From Taudactylus pleione (lineage: Eukaryota; Chordata; Amphibia; Anura; Myobatrachidae), in contig JAUIMM010000636.1 of assembly GCA_031769625.1 (NCBI GenBank), positions 2,631,501-2,695,500 of the forward strand: 64,000 nt of DNA. Reading direction: 5' to 3'. Of the stretch, positions 47,771-57,846 are shown piece after piece. How positions within the stretch are numbered: the first letter of the stretch is position 1; every line of letters begins with the position of its first letter. The position numbers and the translations under genes were made by a program. The notes under the pieces were generated by a model, which was not told where the DNA came from, did no database searches, and was given only the letters and a program-made list of their open reading frames with translations.

Positions 47771-47806
47771 TAATAAAGACTTGGTATATGATACATCTCC
47801 CCCACA

Positions 47807-48180
47807 ATGATAACGGCAAGCAAACATTTTGCTGTTCACTTATAATATTGAGCTAATAATTTTTTTTGTAACCACATTTATTTGTAAATCCTTTATTTTT
47901 GATCCAGACAGAATAAACAGTTGTTTTAAAGACATGCTGAGGTTAAACTAAATAATTTGTATTGAAATGTGATGCATTTTTATGTAAATTACTGTATAGG
48001 AGAAAAATCTATCAAATTTTTTGTTGTCAAATTTAGCCATACAATGTCTTGTTACTCCACCCCAGATCCTATTTGCATATTGCTAACGCATGGTTTCTTA
48101 AACCATTTTTAACATGTATATCCCAATGTGATGGCAAGTAGTTACTTAGCAACTGTGTCACCCCACATGTTAATACTAAT
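47807..48180. other. Intergenic AT-rich stretch, nothing assigned
   Basis: No structure recognised. Confidence 0.5.
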
Positions 48181-48188
48181 TGGTTCAG

Positions 48189-48473
48189 CAGGGCCGTAAC
48201 TAGGGTAGTGCGACCAGTGACATGGCACAGGGCACCGCAGGGCTGGGGGTGCTGTTAGGGCTGTCAATTTTCCTGTTTATTATCATTCTCACTTGTAGTT
48301 TCCTCTTCTTTTATTCCCAGCATCTCCTGGCCTCCCCTATCTCTTCCCTGGCCCTTCCAAATGAGGCCATGGCCCTTTTTTAGGTGCACTATCTTATGTT
48401 CATATTTAAAAAATGGGAGGGGCACCAATGCTCTCTCTGGCACAGGGCACCAAAAAGTCTAGTTACGGCTCTG
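48189..48473. mobile_element. hAT-like MITE, 285 bp, duplication TGGTTCAG
   Basis: CAGGGCCGTAACTAG left and CTAGTTACGGCTCTG right; exact octamer TGGTTCAG at 48181-48188 and 48474-48481. Confidence 0.85.
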
Positions 48474-48481
48474 TGGTTCAG

Positions 48482-49770
48482 CTGTGTATTTGATTTAGAC
48501 CAGGGCCCTATCTGTATGTTCTGCCCATATTTCATGGGTTTTCTGCTTCAGATGATATTAATTTTAGCCTGTGTGGTAGCAAATATCTATACAAGTGTCA
48601 GAGTAAAACGTGCGTTGAGTCCAGCCTGATCCACGATCTTAAAATGATATTTTGGCACTTGTAAATACCATGCTGTAATCTGGCTATCATTGGTTTGATT
48701 ATGAAGTCCAAGATAAGGAACCCCTTGCCACAGTGGGTACATAGATACTGTAGCTATGCATGTTCTCATAATTATTACCCTGATTAATGGCTATGAAAAC
48801 TAGTGCCATGTAATATTGTTTATGCAGGTTGAACATACATAGAGTCAGTCAAGATCCACCTATGATCAGTGATCACACTTGTGTGCAGTTCTGTAAATCT
48901 ATAAATTTAGGGGCCTATTCATTAATCTGCGCAGAAGGCCCCACATTAATTTGGTATCCAGGTCATTGTGAGCCAGATTCTGTACTATCATTTGACATTT
49001 TAGATACCTGATTATTTCAGGTACATCTCTCCCATGCACATTCAGTAAACTTGCTGGCTACACAGCACTGTTGATCGCTACCATTATAAAACTTCTTAAA
49101 ATGTAGCACATAACATTTATTTAAATATTACAGTTCCCTATAAGACATAGGGTAGTCCAACTCAAATAAACATAAATGTATTATCATTTTTCACCATAGA
49201 TAACTACAACAATAATCAAGATACCAGTACCCTGTTATTATACAGTACAGCAGCTCATCACCAGGCACTCCACTCATAGAGCATTAGTGATGTGGAAAGA
49301 CTATTAAACATTACCAACTGTCTGAGATACTGTATATATGTTGCACATAAAGGTGCACTGATCCCCATGACATGCACACAGTACAAGAAATCATGTGACT
49401 CATCAAACATTTATTAGTATCTGCAACAAATTTGTTATAGTAAATGAATGCATTACTAGGGAATCCCGGTGGTAACCACCTTCGTTATGGAGGATATTAT
49501 GGATTTTAGTTACTGAGGATATTATGGAGACAATGTGTCCGTAATTTCAGTGTATTTATCATAAAGAGTTCTGCTAAATATGGTGGAGCAACCACATAGA
49601 ACAACAAAACCTTTCCATTGTGACATCCACTACCAAGAAGTGTAGGGCACCACAGTTCACACATTACACGTCCATAGGAACCAAAGAGTAGTATTGTGGT
49701 GAATATGTCATGTCCAAATGCAAGCAGCATATCAGTTGATCTTGTTATACATTGTTTAAGATCTTTGAAC
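48482..49770. other. Intergenic stretch, one lone MITE-like terminus
   Basis: GGGGCCTATTCATTAATCTG at about 48910 resembles a MITE start without a visible partner. No gene seen. Confidence 0.45.
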
Positions 49771-49773
49771 TGT

Positions 49774-50323
49774 GGGCCTGATTCAGAGCCAGACGCTCTG
49801 ACAGAGCGCTCGCTCTGAATCAGGGCCGGCCTTCTGTTTTTTTAGAGCGGCCTCCTGGCCGCTTGCATAGCTGTGGGTGACCACCCACAGCTATAGCGAG
49901 CGGTCAGGAAGATGGTCACGATGGTCAAGACCATCGCGACCATCGGGCTTGCGACGAGACCCTTGTGGTAGGGTCTCGTTGCCGTAAGCCCAAGAGTGCT
50001 TTCGGCTCTAACAGAGCCGAAAGCACTCCCACTGACATTACTTGTGATGTCAGTGGGGCCGGCCCCAGACGGTAGGCGTTCCCATGGGAACGCCTCCATC
50101 TGGGCAGCCACGCCCCGGCCCGCCCACCAGAGGGGGCATGCTGTTACTCAACATCGACAGCACGCCCCCTTTGGTACGAGACCCGGAGCAACGGTTTGCC
50201 CGTTGCTATCCAGGGCTTGTGCATGCGCACGACGGAGCTGGCTCCGTCGTGCACATGCGCACTGGGCCACCATCGACCCGCTTGTGAGCGCATAGCGCTC
50301 GCGAGCAGGTCTGAATCAGGCCC
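49774..50323 (+). mobile_element. GC-rich 'hairpin-chain' MITE, copy 2 (550 bp, TGT duplication)
   Basis: TGT at 49771-49773 and 50324-50326. Ends GGGCCTGATTCAG and CTGAATCAGGCCC. The same series of hairpins as copy 1 appears in the same order: the terminal hairpin, GCGGCCTCCTGGCCGC, ATAGCTGTGGGT/ACCCACAGCTAT, GATGGTC/GACCATC, CTTTCGGCTCT/AGAGCCGAAAG, CCACTGACAT/ATGTCAGTGG, GGCGTTCCCATGGGAACGCC, GCATGCTGT-x-ACAGCACGC, CGCACGACGGAG/CTCCGTCGTGC and a last GCGAG hairpin. Also GAGACCC-x-GGGTCTC (49955-49979), not clear in copy 1. Confidence 0.8.
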
Positions 50324-51410
50324 TGTGTTCTCTGAGCAACCTGTAACCACGTCATCCTCCTTGCAGCCAGCCTCTAGCAAAGTTTCATGTAAATATAAAA
50401 AAACAAGAACTCAGCGCTTACACTCCAGTAAACACAATATAGAATGATATGTATTTGGATAGTGTACTAAGGACAATAACCTAGCAATGAGATGTATAAA
50501 AGTAAGCATTTATTAGCCAATACTAATACATAAAAACAATAATCTAGACAATAAAAGAGAAATAATAAATAACATTCAAAAAATACATAAAACGCAAACA
50601 GTAGACCAATAATTGGACATGAGTGTAACCCAATTATTGGTATACCTGAACACTGTGCTCCTTGTTACAGATCATAAGTAGCCTTGTGTTAAACTTTGAT
50701 ACAAAATAACTTTATGCTCCTGTGAGCTAGTGCTGTAGCAGATAAATGTGGCTCGATATCCAGAAGGTCTTGATATAAGGAAAAATATTTATGGGAATCA
50801 GACAGTCTGTCCAAAAACATATATGTTTTTTGTATGTTTCCTTCCAGCTTTCAATAAACAATCTCTATAGATTAAATCAAGATGTGATGTCGGCTCCTAT
50901 TAACATATTCTGAAGCATGTATTTCAGACTGCGCCTATTAACACTTCCACCGCTAATCGAAAAATTTAATAAAATTCAAAATAGTTCTCTTTGCAATAAA
51001 TACAGCTCTTCAAGGCAAAGTGGTAAGTGTTTTGTAGGCAATTGGAAATTGGATACAGCTCGTATAGCTGATTAAATCATGTCTCCAGCCAAGACTTGTA
51101 AGTAAAAACTTAGACACGGGCCGTCCATAGGTGGAGGAACTATGAGTACTCACGGTCTGTAGAAAATGGGGGCCCCCTTTATTCTCCTCACCTCCTCCGT
51201 TTTCTGTGTTCAGAAGTATGTTGTCTGGTATCAGACTAGGCTGAAAGGCCGATCCGCGTACCGTGTGCCGCGTGCTGCAATGATCTCCTATGTGTCTCAG
51301 GCGCCCGGAGCATAAGCCTGGACACAGCGCTGGAGCATGTATCTGTTCAGAGCATAGACAGTCACAGGAAGCAACAGTATATCAGTGAATACTGAATGAT
51401 GAGATAGTCC

Positions 51411-51455
51411 CATCTAACGCGTTTCGTCACTTGACATGTGACTTTATCAAAGGTG
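51411..51455 (-). ncRNA. Hammerhead-ribozyme-like motif in the Penelope 3' region (candidate)
   Basis: Minus strand, 5' to 3': CACCT (stem I), TTGATAA (core), one extra A, GTCAC (stem II), a 7-nt loop, GTGAC, GAAA, CGCG, TT, AGATG (stem I). Compared with the canonical CUGAUGA..GAAA core, C3 to U and G8 to A change together, and these two bases form a Watson-Crick pair in the known fold. Stem I pairs at 4 of 5 positions and stem II at 5 of 5. Stem III is only ACGCGU, as in minimal hammerheads thought to act as dimers. Against: the extra A between core and stem II. Hammerheads are known in Penelope-like elements. Confidence 0.4.
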
Positions 51456-52507
51456 ATAGGGAGATCTCCATGCTACCTTTATATACCTGCTAACACAGGT
51501 GATTCTACAAAAATCAATTAATCAATCAATAAGTTATTTAGGCTGATCATTGTAACATTAAGTATTACACGTACTACATTTATATCTCATTGCATTAAAG
51601 GAAAAAAAAAAGAAGAAAAAGATATTCATAAAACCACACAATAAATAATAAATGTGTATAGAAGCGCGACCAACATATATTGATATATAACAATGTTAAT
51701 AAATTAAATAATCTACCAATAATAGATAATAATTAAACATAACATAGATATGACACTGCTAATATAAAACTAATTATGGTGGATTAGTCTCTCGATCATA
51801 TAACCCATAACACACTATAACCAGATATATAAATACTGAAAAATAAATGTATTGAAAAATACATAAAGATATGGATATCTGCAATCAATATCGAAAAATA
51901 TATAAATATAAAATCATATGACGTATTGGACCCAGTATACCATTATAATGCATGACTCACCCCATATAAATCATAAAGACACTATGTAAATTTTTACAGA
52001 GGATTCTTATAACAAGATGATCAATTGTAATTGATAAGATAGTATCAGAATGCATCTTGATCGCTATATATAATAAAGATGAAATTATGGCGACTAATTC
52101 CTACAAATCCCAATAAATGTATATATATCCCCAGTTAGTACATATATGTATAATCTGAAACAATCACCCTCAGAGTCTATTTGAGTCTTCAAAATATAAG
52201 CATAGTAGCCTTCAATGTATATCTTAATGGGTAACACATAGCAGTATATTATATTGTACAGTGGCGTCAAAAGAAAAGATAACATTATATTTCAGCATCA
52301 AATGGATATTGAAGGAACGGACAATGCACAACAAATTTAGTAATGAAGTAGGAAGGGCATAGTACATAAGGGGTGGCGGAAAAATAGATCTCAGATCCCT
52401 CCGGACAGTGGGTCCCCCATATCAAGTCCCACCCACCCCTATTTTACATCTACCTAATGATCCAAAAAGCCATTAACAAATGTCGTCATTACTGGACAGT
52501 GTACTCA

Positions 52508-53000
52508 TCAATCTATTTCAATAGTTTCATTAAACTCCTCAGGACAAAGTGTACCCATTTTATGTATCCAGTAATTTTCTCTTAAACAAAGTTTCTGAAA
52601 CCTATCACCACCCCTTGCTGTTTGTGGAATATGTTCAATTCCTGTCATTTTAATATCTTTAGGATTAGAGTGATGTATATTCGTAAAGTGCCTCGGGACA
52701 CTATGCATTATACTTTTCTTCATGATAACTCTCCTGTGCTCTAAAAAACGACATCTTAATGGTCTAATAGTCCTACCAATATACTGGGTGCCACAAGTGC
52801 ACTCCAGCATATATATCACCTATGTTGTATTGCAGTTTATAAAACTTCTTATAGGATACTTTTCATTAGAATTTGTTGATACAATTTCACAGCACCTATT
52901 TGTAATGTAGTCACAAGTAATACAGGATGGCCGACCACACTTAAAACAGCCCTTAGGTTTATTACTCAGCCAATCGCCCTTATTATTCATCTTGTTGGTG
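52508..53000 (-). pseudogene. Penelope-like GIY-YIG endonuclease with Cys linker
   Basis: The GIY-YIG domain spans the 103-codon frame 52508-52819: VIYMLEC and YIGRT (residues 13-17) form the two halves of the motif, followed by R24, the EHRR segment (27-30), NIHH (47-50), RGGDR (69-73) and the catalytic-type E81 in LRENYW. Immediately upstream in the same frame, but separated by one TAG at 52820-52822, is the Penelope linker GCFKCGRPSC with CITCDY. In these elements this domain nicks target DNA for reverse transcription. The single stop leaves it nearly intact but non-functional. Confidence 0.8.
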
Positions 53001-53215
53001 ATTATAGGATCTTTTCTAAAAAAAACTCAGTGCCAATATATCCTTCAGATTATTGGCTTTTCTAAAGATGACTGAGGCATCTGCCGGAATTTGCTCTATG
53101 AGTTTATTATCTAATAATAGAATCTGATAATTCTTAGATATAATATGATAATTCTTTTTTATATCTATTATTTTTGCAAATATACACAGAGTTTGCAACT
53201 TGGCTGCATTACTCC

Positions 53216-53676
53216 AGTATTATATTTATAATTATGTCTTTTACAAATAGTTCAACACTAATCGGTACAAGCGCCAGTATTTTGAAAGTTTCATGTAAAC
53301 AATGCATGGAGAAGTGAATAATGAAAAAACACAGCAACCAGTGATTGAGGTCTCCGTAAGACACTCTGATATATGTGGTTGCAACAAAGTCAGTTTCCAT
53401 TCCACCCAGCATGTCACATGTTACAGGTCACCTAGCAGGTGCACAGGGAGAGTTCATCAACTTTCATATTTTCCATAGCACAATGGTGATGCATTTTAAA
53501 TGACGGGGGGACATTTTGCCACCCAACTCCGAAACAAAACAACCAATTACAATGCCAATATTTTTCTGCAAATCTATGGCCCAAGATCTTTAATTTGGTC
53601 TATAATGTGCCCTGCTCAGACAACATCATCATAAAAATATGTCACTCATAAAAGTTGTCCTTCTGTTATTAATATA
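53216..53676. other. Intergenic stretch, nothing assigned
   Basis: No structure between the Penelope truncation and the Tc1 element. Confidence 0.5.
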
Positions 53677-53678
53677 TA

Positions 53679-53905
53679 CAGTCAGGTGCATAAATATTGG
53701 GACATTGACAGAATTTTCAAATTTTGGCCTCTATTCACCACCACAAAGGCTTTGAAATGAAACAAACAAGATGTGCCTTAACTGCAGACCTTCAGATTTA
53801 ATTTGAGGGTAATTACATCCAAATCAGGTGAACGGTGTAGGAATTACAACGGTTTCTATATGTGCCTCCCACTTTTTAAGGAGCCAAAAGTAATGGGACA
53901 AACTA
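53679..53905. repeat. Tc1 inverted terminal repeat, left
   Basis: Outer motif at 53690-53705 and inner motif at about 53886-53901, inverted relative to the right repeat. Confidence 0.85.
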
Positions 53906-53932
53906 AACAATCCTAAATCTAACTTTCACTTT

Positions 53933-54979
53933 TTAATACTTTGTTGCAAATCCTTTGCAGGCAATTACAGCCTGAAGTCTGGAACGCATAGACATCACCA
54001 GACGCTGGGTTTCATCCCTGGTGATGCTCTGCCAGGCAATTGTCTTCAGTTCCTGCTTGTTCTTGGGGCATTTTCCCTTCAGTTTTGTCTTTATTAAGTG
54101 AAATGCATGCTCAATCGGATTCAGGTCAGGGGATTGACTTGGCCATTGCATAACATTCCACTTTTTAGCCTTAAAAAACTCTTTGGTTGCTTTTGCAGTA
54201 TGCTTCGGGTCATTGTCCATCTGCACTGTGAAGCGCCGTCCAATGAGTTCTGAAGCATTTGCCTTAATATGAGCATATAATATTGCCCGAAACACTTCAG
54301 AATTCATTCTGCTGCTTTTGTCAGCAGTCACATCATCAATAAATACAAGGGAACCAGTTCCATTGGCAGCCATACATGCCCACGCCATGACATTACCACC
54401 ACCATGCTTCACTGATGAGGTGGTATGTTTTGGATCATGAGCAGTTCCTTTCCTTCTCCATACTCTTCTCTTCCCATCACTCTGGTACAAGTTGATCTTT
54501 GTCTCATCTGTCCATAGGATGTTGTTCCAGAACTGTAATGGCTTTTTTAGATGTTGTTTGGCAAACTCTAATCTGGTCTTCCTGTTTTTGTGGCTCACCA
54601 ATGGTTTACATCTTGTGGTGAACCCTCTATATTCACTCTTGTGAAGTCTTCTCTTGGTTGTTGACTTTGACACATATACACCTATCTCCTGGAGAGTGTT
54701 CTTGATTTGGCCAACTGTTGTGAAGGGGTTTTTCTTCACCAGGGAAATAATTCTTCTGTCATCCACCACAGTTGTTTTCCGTGGTTTTCCCTGTCTTTTG
54801 GTGTTGCTGAGCTCTCCGGTGCATTCTTTCTTTTTAAGAATGTTCCAAACAGTTGATTTGGCCACACCTAATGTTTTTGCTATCTCTCTGATGGGTTTGT
54901 TTTGATTTTTCAGCCTAATGATGGCTTGCATAACTGATAGTGACAGCTCTTTGGATCTCATATTGAGTGTCGACAGCAA
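53933..54979 (-). CDS. Tc1-family transposase, DD34E, apparently intact
   Basis: Cut-and-paste transposase that binds the inverted repeats and inserts at TA. The frame is 348 codons with no stop or frameshift, a full length for the family (about 340). Residues 12-50 form the first helix-turn-helix (KTLGVAKSTVW), then a GRPR-like KRQGKPRK at 61-68, and a second DNA-binding helix region at 75-125. The catalytic triad is visible: D158 in WTDETK, D255 in MDNDPKHT and E290 in LNPIE, with 34 residues between D255 and E290. The glycine-rich GGG lies at 193-195. The family usually starts M-x-x-K-E-L, so Met7 (codon from 54961) is the likelier start than the first Met at 54979. No intron is needed. 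Whether it is expressed or active cannot be judged from sequence. Confidence 0.95.
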   Translation of the reverse strand: MLSTLNMRSKELSLSVMQAIIRLKNQNKPIREIAKTLGVAKSTVWNILKKKECTGELSNTKRQGKPRKTTVVDDRRIISLVKKNPFTTVGQIKNTLQEIGVYVSKSTTKRRLHKSEYRGFTTRCKPLVSHKNRKTRLEFAKQHLKKPLQFWNNILWTDETKINLYQSDGKRRVWRRKGTAHDPKHTTSSVKHGGGNVMAWACMAANGTGSLVFIDDVTADKSSRMNSEVFRAILYAHIKANASELIGRRFTVQMDNDPKHTAKATKEFFKAKKWNVMQWPSQSPDLNPIEHAFHLIKTKLKGKCPKNKQELKTIAWQSITRDETQRLVMSMRSRLQAVIACKGFATKY

Positions 54980-55064
54980 CTGATTCCAAACCTTTTACCT
55001 GCTTAATTGATAATGAAATAACGAGGGAATAGCCCACACCTGTCCATGAAATAGCTTTTGAGTT

Positions 55065-55299
55065 GATAGTCCCATTACTTTTGGCCCCTTAAAAAGTGGG
55101 AGGCACATATAGAAACCGTTGTAATTCCTACACCGGTCACCTGATTTGGATGGAATTACCCTCAAATTACCCTCAAATTAAATTGAAAGTCTGCAGTTAA
55201 AGCACATCTTGTTTGTTTCATTTCAAAGCCATTGTGGTGGTGAATAGAGGCCAAAATATTAAAATTCTGTCAATGTCCCAATATTTATGCACCTGACTG
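55065..55299. repeat. Tc1 inverted terminal repeat, right
   Basis: Inner GTCCCATTACTTTTGG and outer ATGTCCCAATATTTAT-like motifs, inverted against the left repeat. Confidence 0.85.
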
Positions 55300-55596
55300 T
55301 AGATTCTAACAAGTATCCAGCAGTTACTATCACTTTCATTCTATGAATACACATTTTCTCCTTTCAGTGGAAGTTACCATACAGTATACCTATATCCAAC
55401 TGACCTGGGACAATGATCTGACTGCTAATATTCTTATAGCCAACTTTTAGTAATTGAATAGAAACAATCTAAACAGTGATCATAGAGGATAGCTAATTTC
55501 TCAATTTCTCAATGTCCTAGTATCATATTAGGTATCAGAGTAACACCTCCCAAGGAAATAAATAAAACTTAATTCAGGAGCTGATCTCTAATCAAG

Positions 55597-56002
55597 GCCC
55601 TGATTTATCATTGAGTGATATTCTTGTTGTTACTCTTTACTAATCTTAAATGGCTCAAAACTGTCATGAGTTTGAAAAATTACAGGAGCTGATTGTTTGG
55701 ATCACCATATAAGATTAGTAATGGTAGGGATGTGCAGGCTCGGATTAGTTCGGATTTTCCTACCAAATTTGGATTTTTCCCGACAAAAATCGGGTCTCGG
55801 AAAGAGGCAAAACGTCATCTTTCATGGACAAATATCATCATTCCTGGACAAAAGTCCATGAAAGATGATGTTTGTCCATGAAAGATTACATTTTGCCTCT
55901 TTCTGAGACCTGATTTTTGCCGGGAAAATCTGAACTAATCCGAACCTGCACATCCCTAGTAACGAGTAACAACAAGAACATCACTTAATGATAAATCAGG
56001 GC
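55597..56002. mobile_element. Palindromic MITE with GCCCTGATTTATCATT termini, split by a hAT-type element
   Basis: GCCCTGATTTATCATTGAGTG at the left and CACTTAATGATAAATCAGGGC at the right (each 21 bp) are inverted copies. The next inner block (CTTGTTGTTACTC / GAGTAACAACAAG) is inverted as well. The inserted element occupies 55725-55958. Confidence 0.75.
55725..55958. mobile_element. Fold-back hAT-type element, 234 bp
   Basis: TAGGGATGTGCAGG and CCTGCACATCCCTA ends. The whole element is a near palindrome (CGGATTAGTTCGGATTTTCC / inverse; AAGAGGCAAAACGT / inverse), with several TCATCTTTCATGGACAAA-like blocks in the middle. No clean octamer duplication, because the host arms share GTAA. Confidence 0.7.
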
Positions 56003-56031
56003 ATTAGTGATGAATAAAAAGTCCATTGTTG

Positions 56032-56301
56032 CAGTGCCATAGCTAGCACTCCCGACGTGCGGTTATGACCACTCCCCCTCTGTATGATGTCATGTGGAGG
56101 GGGTGTGGCCTGCACCAGGAGCGAGTGATTAAAGCAATGCCCGGAGCATCCTCAGGATGTTCTGGGGGCTGCAAGGGCAGCATAGTGACCGTCTGGAGCA
56201 TCCTAAGGATGCTCCAGGTGGCATTGCTGCAGAGACACTGACAGCAGGGTGCTGTTACAGGCCACTCACAAAGCGCTTGCTCACTCCTAGCTACGGCCCT
56301 G
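56032..56301. mobile_element. hAT-like MITE, 270 bp
   Basis: CAGTGCCATAGCTAGCACTC left, CTCCTAGCTACGGCCCTG right. Flanks CATTGTTG (56024-56031) and CATTGATG (56302-56309) match at 7 of 8. Terminal family related to 48189-48473. Confidence 0.8.
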
Positions 56302-56309
56302 CATTGATG

Positions 56310-57846
56310 TACTGCAATCTGTGTGCACTAAGATGAGAAAATATAGAAGGCTGTAGAAAGGCGATAAAGCACATTGTGCTGGCCCTATACATATCACAAC
56401 ATAATAAGAGGGAGGGGTCACCTGGCAGGACACGAATGACCTATGAATGCTTCAGGTGACTCTGCAGTTGCTCTCTAGGCTGCAGGTTACAAGTCCAGGA
56501 ATGATGACAGCCAAATAGAGGAGCTATGGGGCAGTGACGGTGCCACCCCCTAGGTCCTGCATTCTGGCCAGCAGCACCGCATGCACACCCCATGTTAATC
56601 TGCAATAGTTGTTCTTGTTTTTGCCCATCCTCTTTTTTTTTTCTTCCTGTAAAGGAGAACTTCTTATTTGCAAATTAAAGAAATAGGGGACTAATTATTG
56701 CAAACTTTTTCTCAAGTGCTCATGAAGCTGTAGTAATGATGAACTTCACTTTAAAAGGCCCTAACTTTCCCCTATTGAATGTTCTAGTAGTAGTTAGAGC
56801 TACACTCACTTTGAGGAAGTTGAAACTGTACATTGACCAGCATGCATTTGCTGCCCCTGTGGATATGCCACTGAATTAATTTGTGCCAAGTGTCCTGGTA
56901 ATACCTTACTCCACAATTATTGTTACGTCATCTTTGACAGAAATGGGATGTGGCATAAAGTCTTGTGGATATTCTGGAAATGTTTGATCCCATAAGTACT
57001 CTGAAGTATTTCACTCATTTTCACCTTGTGTCTAGTGTAGTGGACAATGAAAATGTCCCCCAGAATTCCATTTACCTTAGAGAATACATTTTATTTAGCA
57101 TGCTATGTAGTTCTCCAGGCCGGCTCCTCCAGCCTGAGCAACAGTAGTTAAAAATAAGCGCAAGTATAGTGCAGTCTGTTAGCTCACCTATAACAATGAA
57201 GCAGGCTGTCAAACTACAATCAGACCTTCAGACTAGCTCTACTACTATGCAGGGTGGAGCAAGACTGGCATCAAAACAACAAAGTTTTATGGAGAAATGA
57301 TAAGAAAAAAGTAACAGCGCAATGGTGTGGTAATTACATAATTGGGCGCGTGTGTGTATGTGTGTAATATATCTCAAAAGAACCATGTGAGAACCAAATT
57401 AAAAAAGGTTACATAAATCCACTTTAATAATAATTGTAAATAAATAAATTATTTTAAAATTTTCCTAATATATTTATGGAAATATTCATAAAAGTCTCAG
57501 TTAATGAGTTGTAGGCTATAGAGATTTTTTTACTCTCTTAATAAAAAATAGTTTTACTCTCTTAATGAAGGTAAAAAATAGTTATTTACAAAGCATATAA
57601 CCAGTATTTGAATGTCCGTTGCATGAGTTGATGAACCCAGCAGGACAAGAATTGAATCTGTGGTCTGTGCACAAGTCTTGTTGTATAGAATCAGCTTTCA
57701 AGCTGAAAGTCCTGAACAGTGTTTGGACTGATGTTCCAAAATTGGTGGATGGCAAAATATCCATAATGAGATTGTACAGAAAACCAAAGTGAGGTAGATA
57801 CCTGCAGCTTGTGCAGTCCCTTGTCTGTGAGTATTGAAAATTCTTA
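56310..57846. other. Intergenic stretch, nothing assigned
   Basis: No repeat ends or convincing coding frames. Confidence 0.5.

Larger units (their letters stand above)
43391..47803. mobile_element. Palindromic MITE (ACA duplication) split by a Gypsy element
   Basis: The left part 43391-43551 starts GGGGGAGATGTACTAAGTC; the last bases 47775-47803 read AAGACTTGGTATATGATACA then TCTCCCCC. ACA flanks both sides (43388-43390 and 47804-47806). The left part already contains the folded-back arms with CCAATCAG and CTGATTGG, so without the insertion the element would be only about 190 bp. Confidence 0.8.
50375..53215 (-). mobile_element. Penelope-like retroelement, 5'-truncated, with long 3' region
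   Basis: The minus strand carries an endonuclease linker and GIY-YIG domain (52508-53000) followed by about 2.1 kb without coding sequence that ends near 50400 with AAGCGCTGAGTTCTTGTTTT. The hammerhead-like motif lies at 51411-51455. Reverse transcriptase is absent: homology stops near 53215. The AT-rich region 51600-52300 belongs to the non-coding part. No terminal duplication was found. Confidence 0.65.
53679..55299 (-). mobile_element. Tc1-like DNA transposon, complete (1621 bp)
   Basis: TA at 53677-53678 and 55300-55301. Ends CAGTCAGGTGCATAAATATT and its inverted copy. The inverted repeats are long (about 225 bp; 53679-53905 and 55065-55299) with few differences. They hold two direct-repeat-like motifs, an outer AAATATTGGGACAT and an inner AAAAGTAATGGGACAA, the IR/DR layout known for Sleeping Beauty-type Tc1 elements. 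The right repeat contains a short local duplication (ATTACCCTCAA twice). One intact transposase lies between. Confidence 0.95.
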
